Positions 25,701-35,900 of a DNA stretch of 64,000 nucleotides are shown piece by piece. The stretch is taken from positions 3,223,362-3,287,361 of the forward strand of contig NC_037261.1 in NCBI RefSeq assembly GCF_000002425.4. Reading direction: 5' to 3'. The notes below the pieces were generated by a model. That model did no database searches. It was given only the letters and a program-made list of their open reading frames with translations, and had not been told where the DNA came from. A program made the translations under genes and the position numbers. Every line of letters begins with the position of its first letter. Position 1 is the stretch's first letter. The DNA comes from Physcomitrium patens. Taxonomy: Eukaryota; Streptophyta; Bryopsida; Funariales; Funariaceae.

Positions 25701-26726
25701 CAGCACTTCCATAGGATAGTAAGTAAATCATGCATTCTCTCCGCTTTGAGAGAATCAGGCTTCATGAAAAGCCCTGCCCTTAGTAATCATGAACTTCCCA
25801 ACCATGTAAAAATGCGAGCCCTTCCCAGAGTACTCAAAATTTCACAAAGTCTACATCTGTCTCTCATTCTATGCTCCTACCACGACGATCTCACAATATA
25901 CGGAAAATTGTTATCTAGATCTTTGAGAAGCAGATTTGTGTTGTCACAACTAAACTTCTCGCATTCTTGTAAAACAGAGCCTAACAATGTCTTACAGATC
26001 GTCTCTAGAATTGACGAAGAAACTCATGCATAATTGCAACAGAGAAAATCTTCAAGAGCACAGATGAAGAAGTTTTAAACCAACCGGCTGCATATCTTCG
26101 CGCTTCAACAGCATTTTCACGCCCAATCGCTCACTGAGCTTCTTAGCAAGCTCAAGAGGACTTTCGATAGCAACATCATAGACCTTAGCAGTCAAAATAC
26201 GTGTCAAGTAGGAAATCGCAGTGGGAGCTTTACTGTCACTCTCCAGATCCCTCGTCCGCTCTGAAATTCCACCCACTTTACCCGCCTCGTACTGCAAAGA
26301 GCCGGGCATAACATGGGGATACTCAGGTGTGCTTGGCAGCGGCTCAGGCTTGGGAGGCGCATCCACGACAAGGTCTACATCAGCCGGATCCTCAACTGTA
26401 GGAGCAGCAATGCCAGAGGTAGCAATTACTTGCGGAGTCGACCCCTTGGGGCTCTGAACATTTCTTCCTCTATTGAGCGGTCCATCTACTGAGGCTCGCA
26501 CTCCCACCGCAGTCCTCTTTCCCTTCCAACCTATACACAACTCCCTGGTCCGTACTGAACCACACTTCAAATCCTCACCACCACCCAAGCCTCCTATCTC
26601 CAATCCGGTCCGACCTCCAAGTTTACACGCTCCTTGCACACGCAAGTCCTCGTTCCTTGCAAGTTTTGAACCAAACGAGATCTCGGAAACGCAAGGTCTA
26701 ACAAGATGCGAGGAGAGACTAGCCAT
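22794..26726 (-). CDS. Biosynthetic threonine deaminase (threonine dehydratase), plastid-targeted
   Basis: This PLP enzyme converts threonine to 2-oxobutanoate and ammonia, the first committed step of isoleucine synthesis in the plastid. Nine coding exons join in frame: 26726-26085, 25641-25462, 25158-24889, 24621-24415, 24267-24019, 23906-23836, 23599-23482, 23301-23167 and 22934-22794. The product is 670 aa. Residues 1 to about 60 are Ser/Arg-rich like a transit peptide, and about 60-185 is a Pro-rich linker. The catalytic domain holds KREDMQP then SFKLRGA with the predicted PLP lysine at 219, SSAGNHAQG at 242-250, the Gly-rich phosphate loop VGGGGL at 345-350 and SGANMN at 473-478. Two ACT-like regulatory domains follow (about 496-575 and 590-665), with [13 protein letters not shown] in the second. 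These domains give isoleucine feedback control in the family. The first ATG is at 26726. An in-frame GTG at 26738 extends the open frame but is not expected to be used. It is longer than the Arabidopsis enzyme (about 590 aa), mainly N-terminally. Arabidopsis calls it OMR1. Confidence 0.96.
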
Positions 26727-26948
26727 GGCGGCCTTCACTCCTCCAGGAAGGCTTCAGCACTGGCTCGGAGTTTAAGCGACGTCCTTCTAGAGCAATGAGG
26801 GCACAAAAGTCCGCTATACTCACACACCACAACACCGAGCTACCAGAGGGGGGTTTGAAGACGAGAGACAAAAACCCTAAAACCTCAATATTCTTCGGAA
26901 CTGAGAATATCTAACCGTCTCTCCTACTCTGTGGGCGGCTGATCTGAT

Positions 26949-26964
26949 ATACATATATATATAG
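26949..26964 (-). promoter_or_regulatory. Candidate TATA box of the threonine deaminase gene
   Basis: On the minus strand this reads as a TATATATATG-type run about 225 bases upstream of the ATG. The DNA between the two has the mixed composition of a leader. A telo-box-like motif (AAACCCTAA on the plus strand, 26872-26880) lies between them. Both are sequence matches only, and a simple TA run could look the same. Confidence 0.35.
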
Positions 26965-28316
26965 TATGCCTCTCAGCAATTCACTGTTGCAACCCTCGTG
27001 ATCTGGGTTCCAGTTTCGCTGAGTGTGAACCATGGCTGCGTTTGAGCCATCAGAAAAAGGCTGCAGACCTACGTTTTAGCAGCAAAATGTCACATGTGAT
27101 GGAAGATGAGTGGATATTGTTTCGCAGGCTACAATGTTATCTCTCTTTTGTAAAGAAAAAGATGATTCGCTTTTAGTGACAGTAACAAATCATAATTAAC
27201 GAGGATTTCGGTAGGAAGGTTCACTCAGAGGGTACACGCTGCCAAGAAACCATTGCTTAAATGCGTAGGACGAAAAAGACCAAGAGTGGCCTTCCGCAAG
27301 TGAATTGCTTACGTGACAACAATCCAATTAAGCAGTTTCTATCTACGTACTTTGTTTTCAAGTGAAGAATTTAGCGAACAACACGAAGAAAGAAATTTAT
27401 GTAGAGATGAATCGAAATTGACAGCTTAGAACGAATGCGTTAAAAATATTGTGACTGTAATCATAAGAGTCCAGTGACCATGACGCAAGACGTTGGGTCA
27501 GGTTATGTAAGGACAAGACGCAGAGGTTCAATCTATAAGTACAACTTTCAGCACCTGATGTGGCCAGCAATTGAGGTCACAATGGCATTGCAGACGATTC
27601 CCAAATGCAAATCTCGGAAACTAGGCAAGACTAATCTAAGTTATTATGGACAATTGCGTTAGAAATCCCTATCCACACGCTGTAAGTGCATGGTAAGGCA
27701 TGGCGCATGGCGTGCTAACCGTCTGACAGAACAAGCTCCTGAATTAATGATACGTAACATCCGACGTCGTGAAGATGTATTTACGCCTCTAAGTAAATTC
27801 GACAGTCAGTCTTCAACAGGAAAAATAGCGTAATTTGACAAGAATACATCCAAGACCACCTGGATGGCAGCAGAGTTTATGTACCAATGCTCAAAACATG
27901 ACGGCAATTCCCACCGAATGTTTCAAGGAATTCTTTTCCTTCGAAAAATAAAATTGCCAGATGAGGCTAAGAATACATTGAAGAGGACCTTCGACGAAAA
28001 TAAGTGCCAATACGCATTCTCGAGACATCCAGGAGTAATCTGACGAATGCTCCTTGCGGACAGAACTAAATGACTAACTCCTCCAGTCAACGGCATAAAT
28101 TGACGGTAACAATTGAGCACACGATTGTTGAATTTTTCTAACAAGACCAAGGAACACAATTGCTATTGCCATTTCTGAGACCTAAACAAACCGTGAACCC
28201 TTACATACGCCTCTACATGAATGCTCTCATGTGTGTCAGGAAGGAATCGCTAGAAACAAAAATGTCCCGCGAGATTGCTGTAATCGGCGCATTTGCTGCG
28301 TAAAAGAAAAGGCCCT
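26965..28316. other. Spacer between threonine deaminase and the GGQ protein gene
   Basis: This stretch is about 1.35 kb of balanced composition with no open frame longer than about 80 codons and no recognised motif. It should hold the 3' UTR of the GGQ gene (right side) and the promoter of threonine deaminase (left side). I see no repeat or transposon here, in contrast to both flanks of the gene island. Confidence 0.4.
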
Positions 28317-29012
28317 TCAATCCCAGCTCCCCTTGTTGCGGCGATCAGCCTTCTTGGAACCAGCCTTCTTCTTGTCGTTCAAACGCCTCTCATTGTCAGC
28401 CTTAGCCAATTTCTCGATCCGCTTAAGCTTCTCTTTCGACGGCGGGGGCGGCACATACGATGCAGCGTCGATCAATTGCTGAAGCTTACTCAAAGCATCC
28501 TCAATGTTCCCCTTCTGCGTCCTCGTTCTGGTGGACGAGATAACCAACTCCCCGTCGCTGTTCACCCGATTCTTCTCCGTAATCAGCAGCTTCTCTCGAA
28601 TCCTCAACGGAAGCCACTCTGCCTGCATCACATTAAACCTCATATCCACTTTCGTGTTCACCTTATTCACATTCTGCCCACCCGCTCCTCCACTCCTGGC
28701 GAAGCTCACCGTCACATGGTCCAACGTGACCTTCGGCACGGGCACATCCAAATCCTCGTACTCTGGCAATGCATCCAACTCCTGCTGCTTCTGTGCCAAC
28801 CGCGCCGGCATGCGTTCGCTGGAATCCGCCTTGGAAGAGCTCAAACACCGCCACTTCTCGCAAGTTCCACGCCATGGCAGCTGTACCAAATTCCCCCTCG
28901 CCGGAAACACTACAGTAGAAATTCGCACCCTGGGACACAGCTTAAGAGGAGAAGCCAACACAAGGTTTCTGACCAGAGGAGCCAAGGCGGTCACGGCTCT
29001 CGCTACCGCCAT
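28317..29012 (-). CDS. ICT1/ArfB-like GGQ peptidyl-tRNA hydrolase (class I release-factor family), organelle-targeted
   Basis: This is a single-exon gene for a 231-aa protein of the codon-independent release-factor family (mitochondrial ICT1, bacterial ArfB). Such proteins hydrolyse peptidyl-tRNA on stalled ribosomes. Residues 1 to about 65 are Arg/Leu/Ser-rich with few acids, like a mitochondrial or plastid presequence. The catalytic domain starts near 92, and RSGGAGGQNVNKVNTKVDMR carries the GGQ at 111-113. It continues through KLLITEKNRVNSDGELVISS and TRTRTQKGN to about 190. A Lys/Arg-rich tail (about 193-231, ending RRNKGSWD) matches the extension that ArfB and ICT1 place in the empty mRNA channel. 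The whole domain aligns by eye with plant class I release-factor-like proteins. The start is the ATG at 29012. An in-frame GTG at 29069 lies upstream. Which organelle it enters is inferred only as mitochondrion or plastid. A long open frame on the opposite strand is its shadow. Confidence 0.93.
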   Translation of the reverse strand: MAVARAVTALAPLVRNLVLASPLKLCPRVRISTVVFPARGNLVQLPWRGTCEKWRCLSSSKADSSERMPARLAQKQQELDALPEYEDLDVPVPKVTLDHVTVSFARSGGAGGQNVNKVNTKVDMRFNVMQAEWLPLRIREKLLITEKNRVNSDGELVISSTRTRTQKGNIEDALSKLQQLIDAASYVPPPPSKEKLKRIEKLAKADNERRLNDKKKAGSKKADRRNKGSWD

Positions 29013-29104
29013 AGCCAAAACCAACACTACTAAACCTCCCTTTGAACGCACCCACCCACCCACACACACACTTCATGTCTCGCTTTCTATCTTCTCAGAA
29101 ATTT

Positions 29105-29340
29105 CGTAATGCTTAAAACCCTCCAATTTGCCACCTGCATTGCCACTCGATGTTCATCCGTGAATACTCATGATGAATGTCCTCTCACCGTATTCATCCA
29201 TTAACCTTATTCATCCATAGATCAACAACCATCACTTCGTCAGCTTTCATCTGTTTAATTATTCATCCATCCACGATGGAATGTCCTCATCCGAAGCTTA
29301 GGTTTCTTCCCAAACTTCTTTCACAAAGCATTGTCATGGT
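29105..29340 (-). promoter_or_regulatory. Upstream flank of the GGQ gene with repeated ATTCATCC motifs
   Basis: ATTCATCC occurs three times (29192-29199, 29209-29216, 29261-29268), with a near copy at 29152-29159. Two related 19-base stretches, GATGAATGTCCTC-type (29172-29190 and 29275-29293), flank the cluster. These lie 140-280 bases upstream of the predicted start, where promoter elements are expected. No function for this motif is claimed. Confidence 0.3.
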
Positions 29341-30244
29341 ACCAAAGTAATTTTTGATGTTTAATTTTTATTTTTAATATTTTGAATAATACATACATGG
29401 AATATGTTTTTATTTATTTTTGAGAAGGATACAACTTGATATTTTAGCCATAATATAAAAGAATTTAACTAATATTAAGGTTTGTACAAATTGCTAGACA
29501 TTTGTACAAGACAATATTAATTCAATGGGTTATGATATGCAATTTTTAAAAATACTGATAACTCAACAGAAAATATTTTTGGTATTTTTAAGACTAATAA
29601 AGGATTAAATTTAGGTATAATAGTCTCTATGACATTAGTTATAATATCATATAGATTTTAGAATGATGTTAAATTAGAACCACTATAATTTTAAAAATAA
29701 ATGCTTATTAGGCAAAAAAAAACCTTGTCTTAGTTAATATGTTGGGTAAGAATTATTATTAGATATAAAAAGAATAAAAAATATTAATTTTGAATTTAAA
29801 GTATAATAGAAAAAATTCAAGATTTATAATTAAAATCAAAAAAATAAATAAAATTTGAGATAATAATATATTATTTAAAATTAAAAAATTATAATAAAAA
29901 ATTTATTTAATTTGATAAATTATATTATATATAAACGTATCTACAAAGGTGATCTTTTAGTATTTTAAAAATTAAAATTTATATAGAATCATTTTAGCAA
30001 GAAAAAGAAAAAATACCATATTTTGTGTAATTTTAAAGGAATCTAATTAATTTTTAACTATAGATAAATAAATAAATAAAAATTGATTAAAAATTCTATT
30101 TTTTATTAAAAAAATGTAGTTGAATTATAATTTATAAAATTTGATCAACATTTATTTTATTTTATTAAAGATTTGGAAATATAAACTACAAGAAGTTGTT
30201 ACAATAAAAAATTGAGATGTTTTTTAATATAATAAAATAGCAAA

Positions 30245-30280
<36 letters not shown>
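30245..30280. repeat. (CAA)n microsatellite
   Basis: About 11 CAA units. It is the only trinucleotide array seen in the window. Confidence 0.98.
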
Positions 30281-30676
30281 ATTGGACACTACTATATTGT
30301 GTTCTAAACATCTCAAATATTTCAACTATCAAGAAATAATGTTTATGATACAATATAAAAAAAAATCTAAAAATTTGTTGCATTAATATATATTATTAAT
30401 TAATATATATATGATCTTTTTAATAATTTTTTAATAAAAATAACTATGAATCTTTTTATTAGTTTTTTTTATATATTTTTTTTATTTTTTTATAAAAAAC
30501 TATACAATATTTATATTAGTAGATTTTAAATGAAAGAAAATTTACATTTGGTCAAGTAATTTTATTTTAGAAAATAATTTTAAAATTTTTAACTAAACCA
30601 TATTTTTAGAGCTAAAAGATGAAACGTATTTGTAATATTTTTAAAAATTATAAATATAATATCTAAAATTAGATGA

Positions 30677-30678
<2 letters not shown>

Positions 30679-30713
<35 letters not shown>
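30679..30713. repeat. (TA)n microsatellite
   Basis: About 17 TA units. Confidence 0.99.
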
Positions 30714-30715
<2 letters not shown>

Positions 30716-31044
30716 CATATGAAAAGATGAAAATACATAATTACTTTGGTGGCTTAAATGATTAAAAAAGTTCTTACGATACTAAGATAAATATGTATAT
30801 ACTAGCAAAAACTTGTGCTGTTTGGCATTGTGATCTCTAGCATATCTATCCATTTCTTCATTCATCTTTAATCTATATCATAACCATCTATTTCCTTATT
30901 CATCCATGTTTCCTTGTTCCCTTATTTCCATCTTTCTTTGTTCTATTATTTCATGATTTTCATGTTTCCTAAGTTTTCTAATTTTTCTTCTTCACCACCA
31001 ATTAAAAGATTTCTTTGTCTCTTTGTATTATACCTAATTTGTCT

Positions 31045-31046
<2 letters not shown>

Positions 31047-31081
<35 letters not shown>
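31047..31081. repeat. (TA)n microsatellite
   Basis: About 17 TA units. Confidence 0.98.
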
Positions 31082-31086
<5 letters not shown>

Positions 31087-31216
31087 ATAAAATTATTATT
31101 TATTTGATTTTTTTGAAAAAAACCAAAACTAAAATATTAAGATATTATAATTATATAAGTATAAAAAAATATTATCATATTTTACTTTCAAATAAAAACT
31201 TTATTTAATATTAAAT

Positions 31217-31242
31217 CTATATATATATATATATATATATAT
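31217..31242. repeat. (TA)n microsatellite
   Basis: About 13 TA units followed by TAGATA repeats. Confidence 0.98.
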
Positions 31243-31899
31243 AGATATAGATATATGTCTTATTTTTAAAAGAGCTTTAAATGGTCTTTCTTTGAATCAA
31301 GTCATAAAAAAAGTAAAAAATCAATCTATCATAAAAAATGAACATTTATGAATAATCAAATCAATTACAACCAAGCAAATATATAAGATTTATTTTTATA
31401 AAAATATGAAGAAGATAAAAGAAATAAACATATTCTTGATTATAAAAAAATTACAATAAAAAATTACAATCTTTTAGAATTTGTTTTTTTTTTAAATTAA
31501 AAAAATTTATTTATATAATATAAATAATTATAATATCTTATAAATAATTTAGTTTATATTAAATTATAAGCACAATATCATGATATGGCTATTTTGTATA
31601 GAAATTTATATAATAAAATTATAAAAAATTCTATTCAATAATTTTAATATTTATTTTTTGTAAACATAAATGTCTTGTATTAAGCTTTATAAAATCATTT
31701 GAATATGGTTTTGTTTCAAATTAAAAATTATTAAAAAATAAAATAAGATATTTTAATTTGTCAAAAAATATAAGTAACTTGTTGATTATTAATTCTAATA
31801 ATACATGCATATGTAAAAAAACATGAATACAAAATAATCAAAATGTCAATATACTTTTACATCATCTATAGAAAGTAGATATTTACTTGAAGATCTATT

Positions 31900-32275
31900 G
31901 TGAAAGACAAGAAGATTAATGGCCCTTGAAACAGAATTAAGAACAAGAAAGGCCTTGATGAGACTAGAAAAGGCCTCATTCATGCCTCCATATATACTAT
32001 CTAAAAAAAAGCTTTGTAATGACGTTTTATAAGTCCTATGATATGTATCCAACTTGTAGAATACATGTGGCACACATGTACCAACTTGTATTGCAAGTCA
32101 TCAACATACACAATACATGGCAAAGTTTTCAATCTACCAATCACTTATAAATTACATATGAAGTCAAATCTGTGTCTATGAAGCTATTGTACAAGAGATT
32201 ATTAAATTCACTTCCTACTTACTTATTTCTATATAATTTCTTTAATATATATATATATATATATATATAACAACA
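31900..32275 (-). mobile_element. Solo LTR of the window's Gypsy chromovirus family (fossil)
   Basis: This segment aligns by eye with the LTRs at 61000-61521 and 59314-59906 in the same minus orientation. Shared landmarks are AGAACAAGAAAGGCCTTGA-like, CCATATATACTATCTAA, a TGTGGCACACATG-like word and CTATGAAGCTATTGTA-like blocks in the same order. No internal region adjoins it, so it is a solo or truncated LTR. It is diverged and therefore old. Confidence 0.6.
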
Positions 32276-33439
32276 TTATCTAATTTACACATAATTTCTA
32301 CATTAATCACAAGATTGTGGAATTTGATTTTATTAAAAAAATTGAGATATTATTTTTTAATTATTTTTTATATTTTATTTTTATTTTGAGTATTTAATTT
32401 TTAATTTTTTTCTTTAATTTTCTATGTACTATTATTCAAATTATGTAATTTTAAAAAATAATAAAATTATATTCTATTTATAAAATAACTATATATAAAT
32501 TATTAATAAAATATATTATAATATTATTAATTATATTAATATTCATTATTATATTTCTATAATAAAAAAACCTATGTATTAGTTATAATATTTACACATA
32601 GAAATTATATATTATATCTTGTTTAAAATATACCATATTTATCTTTTAAAAATCTGATATCTAAAAATATTTAAAAAATTTAAGCAAGATTTTATATTCA
32701 TTAGATTAAAAAGTTGAATGGTTATTTTATATTATTTCTTCATTTCATTTGTTTTTTTAAACTTGTCAAATCAATGAATTGAGAATTTACAACCTTATTA
32801 AAAGATTGCATTGATTGATCAAACTCTATAACTACATTGATTGTTGGAAATCAGACTTAATGTGCTTTGGTACTATATTCACTTATTTTAATAAAGAATA
32901 TACATTCTTTAAGTAATATGTGAATTGGATGACAAATAAACTAATATATTCATCTATTGGATATAAACGCAAACTTATTCGTAGGATGAAACCTCAACAA
33001 TGAAGATGGATGATGATGTCACTTGCTGAAACTTAATTCTAAGTAGATGAATGTTAGATGAATACTACTAATACCTAATCTCAAATACGATCTAGAATGA
33101 GTATATATATGGTGCTTGCCTAACCACTATACAATCAACTTACTTCTTATTCTTGCTTATTCATATAGCTACTTGAGTATTCTAGTTGTCATTTTGATTA
33201 GTGATTAGTGTAGAAAGAAAACTATTAGAAAAATATAGATTTTTTTTTTAGATTTGGTGATTAAGGTTATCTCATCTTTTTTTGAATTTGATGATGATAA
33301 GCTAGCTATAGTATGCAATGACTTTGAAAATATTCTATGGCATTGTATATTACTAATAGAGGGTTAATAAATCCAAAAGCAAATAGAAAGAAGATGATGC
33401 AAATTATATTTGAGACATTCAATATCTTGGTAATTTAGG
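32276..33439. other. AT-rich DNA, nothing recognised
   Basis: AT-rich sequence with no coding frame and no similarity that I can see to the repeats elsewhere in the window. Confidence 0.45.
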
Positions 33440-33656
33440 CGTGTTTTCATTGTATACAAACAAATAGATAACAAATATTGTTATTATATTAAGTGTATTC
33501 TTGTTTAAAAATGCAACAGGTATCTAGCTTTAGAAGGTAAGTAAAAATACAAAAATAATCATACCAATTCTAATAGAATCTTCAATAAATATTTAAGTTA
33601 ACTTTAATAATTTTAGTTAAATTTTAAATAATTTAAAATAAATTTAAAGAATTTAC

Positions 33657-33683
33657 AAAAAAAAAAAAAAAAAAAAAAAAAAA
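33657..33683. repeat. A homopolymer in R1 copy 2
   Basis: About 27 A bases, present in this R1 copy only. Confidence 0.99.
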
Positions 33684-34319
33684 CACAAAGAATTCTTAAA
33701 TTAACATCAAAGAAAATAATAAGAAATCTTAAAGAAATATAAAAATAAACCTTTAAAGAAATAATAATAATCTTAGAGAAATATTAGAAATAGAAAAATT
33801 TAAAGAAACAACAAAAAATACTAAAGAATTATCAAAAATAAAAATCTTAAATAAAGCCTAAATAAATTCTAATCAAATTCTAATTTAACCCTCACTAGAA
33901 TCTTAATGAATCTTAATCAAATATTAGGTCAAATTCTAATTAAAACCTTAATTAAAACTCTAATAGACCTTAATTAAATCCTAGGTCAAATCCTAATGAA
34001 AACTTAATAAAATCTCAAATCCTAGATTAATCTTAATAAATCCTAATAAAATCCTAAATCTTAAAAAGAAAACTCTTAATAATCCTATAGGAGATTAAAA
34101 ATTCAATAAAAAAATAATTAAATTATTGATTTTGATTCAAACTTTATACACCTTATAAAACTAAGTTAATAACAAGCAGAAAAAATTTAAAAAAGATCGC
34201 ACATACCAAATAGATGATAAATCCTAAAATTCACTTGGGTCTTGGCTGATCTTCTTTTTCAATCTTGATGTCAATCTTCCCAAGCCAAAGTCTCTTAATT
34301 TCACTATTAAATATCTATT

Positions 34320-34323
<4 letters not shown>

Positions 34324-34352
<29 letters not shown>
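34324..34352. repeat. (TA)n microsatellite in R1 copy 2
   Basis: About 14 TA units, not matched in the other R1 copies. Confidence 0.98.
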
Positions 34353-34358
<6 letters not shown>

Positions 34359-35130
34359 CAAGTCTACTACTTCTATACACAAATTTTACCTCAATCTAAT
34401 TAATAAATTACTAAAGATCTTAGAAACCCTTAGGTACTCTCAAAATCCCATTTTCAACACTTCAATCTACTTAAACATTAATAATATTTAATCTAATTAT
34501 TTAGTCATACTCAAATTTATACCATGAAATTAAAAAAATTATAATAAAAAATCCACAAATTATCATTTGTAGATCTACTACCAAATGCATAAAATTCTTC
34601 CAAATGTAATTTTTTTATTTTATTTCACAAAATCAGATTTATAGAAAACAATCATAATTTTGAGAAGCTCTTACAAAGTCATCACAAATTCAAATTTCCT
34701 AAAATCAATACTTAAAAAAACCGTATAAAGTCTTCTTTCAAATTCTTCTCTTTGATTTGCAAAATAACTATGGAATTGCCATAGGTGCATGGTTTTGTAT
34801 CTTGGTATTTGATTTCAACCTAGATTGACAACCAATCTTTTCTAGGTATTAATTTTTGGTAGTTTTAGGTAATTTTTGTTTTAATCTATTTTTAATTCTC
34901 TTTCAAACATATCTAAATTAATTTTTTATCTCATTTACTTTGATTTGGCTCATTTATGCCTCTATAAAATAAATAAAAGTTCTTTCTATAAAAATTAGTA
35001 TTAAGATTAAATTTTTTATTATCTTTTTATAATTTATCATTATTTTTCTATTTAATCTTTTCACTAGTTTCTTCTATAATAACATCCATTTTATTTTTAT
35101 ATTTCACCATATAATTATGTTACTATACAA

Positions 35131-35599
35131 TATTGTGTTGAAATGGCATGAAGTACATAGTGCCAATCTATAAGGGGTATGCATTATCACACACAATTCC
35201 ACGACTACATCTAGTAGGATGTTGGTCAATAAAGAAGAGGCTTATTAGATGTTCCAACAATCTATTAGAATTTCTAAAAGCAAAAATTGAGTGGATTTTC
35301 TATTTGCAAAGATGGAAGTCCAACATGCTCTCTAAATGCAAAGGCAACAATTCAATAAACTCTTCAAGTGATCTTATGGTAGAATTAAGATCTTTTCATT
35401 AAATAATTTCTAGTTTGATCCTCCACAATAGCAATGCAACTAAATAGATGATGCAACAATGGTCAAAGACAATGACAAGATTGTAATAAATTTAGTTTTT
35501 ATTTTATTTTATTTTATTTTTTATTTTTTTTAGATATCTATATACAAAAATAACCTCTTCATTAGAAATTTCTATTATATAAGTATTTATATATTATTA
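35131..35599. other. Spacer between facing R1 copies
   Basis: This spacer is less AT-rich than its flanks in its first half and contains an open frame (35148-35402, plus) with no recognised motif. It could be the remnant of the sequence into which the repeats inserted. Confidence 0.3.
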
Positions 35600-35900
35600 A
35601 CATACATATTTTTTTCAATAATTATCAAGATATTATGAATAGGTAGAAATAGATTTTATTATATAAATAATAATATCTTATAGATAAGCTTCTTAAAAGC
35701 TTTATAAACATAGCTTTGACTTTATACATATTTATAGTTAATTAATAGGTTAAAAAATTAACCAATAAATTAGCCACCTATTGTATGTATTGATAACTTA
35801 TATTATCATGCACATAAAAAACTTGCCTAATAAATTGAGACATGTATCTTGCAAGTTGGACATGTATTGAAGGTCTTATAGAATAGTTGTGGTAACATGA
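35600..35900 (+). mobile_element. Partial Gypsy-family LTR (fossil)
   Basis: It aligns with the first half of the LTR at 55263-55870: the AAGCTTCTTAAAAGCTTTAT, AGCTTTGACTTTATACAT and ATTAGCCACCT-like blocks are in order. It stops where repeat R1 copy 3 begins. It is diverged and old. Confidence 0.55.

Larger units (their letters stand above)
29341..31899. other. Very AT-rich intergenic DNA
   Basis: The change from the balanced gene island is abrupt near 29340. No coding frame is recognisable. The open frame at 30186-30383 on the minus strand is a translation of the CAA microsatellite. Confidence 0.55.
33440..35130 (-). repeat. Dispersed repeat R1, copy 2 (reverse)
   Basis: Read on the minus strand, it follows the R1 order: TATAGAGGCATAAATGAGCC (near 34955), the ACCTAGATT/AATCAAATACC block, and the degenerate TTAGGATTT array seen here as AATCCTAA-type units (about 33890-34080). 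It ends with the TAGAAGCTAGATACCTGTTG-type terminus near 33520. It carries an A tract (33657-33683) and a TA tract (34324-34352) not shared with the other copies. It faces R1 copy 3 across a spacer of about 750 bp. Confidence 0.6.

Noticed and set aside
28293-29033. A 246-codon open frame on the plus strand opposite the GGQ gene
   Set aside because: It overlaps the whole GGQ coding region antisense, shows no domain, and its openness follows from the codon composition of the real gene.
28504-29109. A 201-codon open frame on the plus strand
   Set aside because: It is a second antisense shadow of the GGQ gene with no recognisable content.
30186-30383. Open frame with a poly-valine run
   Set aside because: It is a translation of the CAA microsatellite on the opposite strand.
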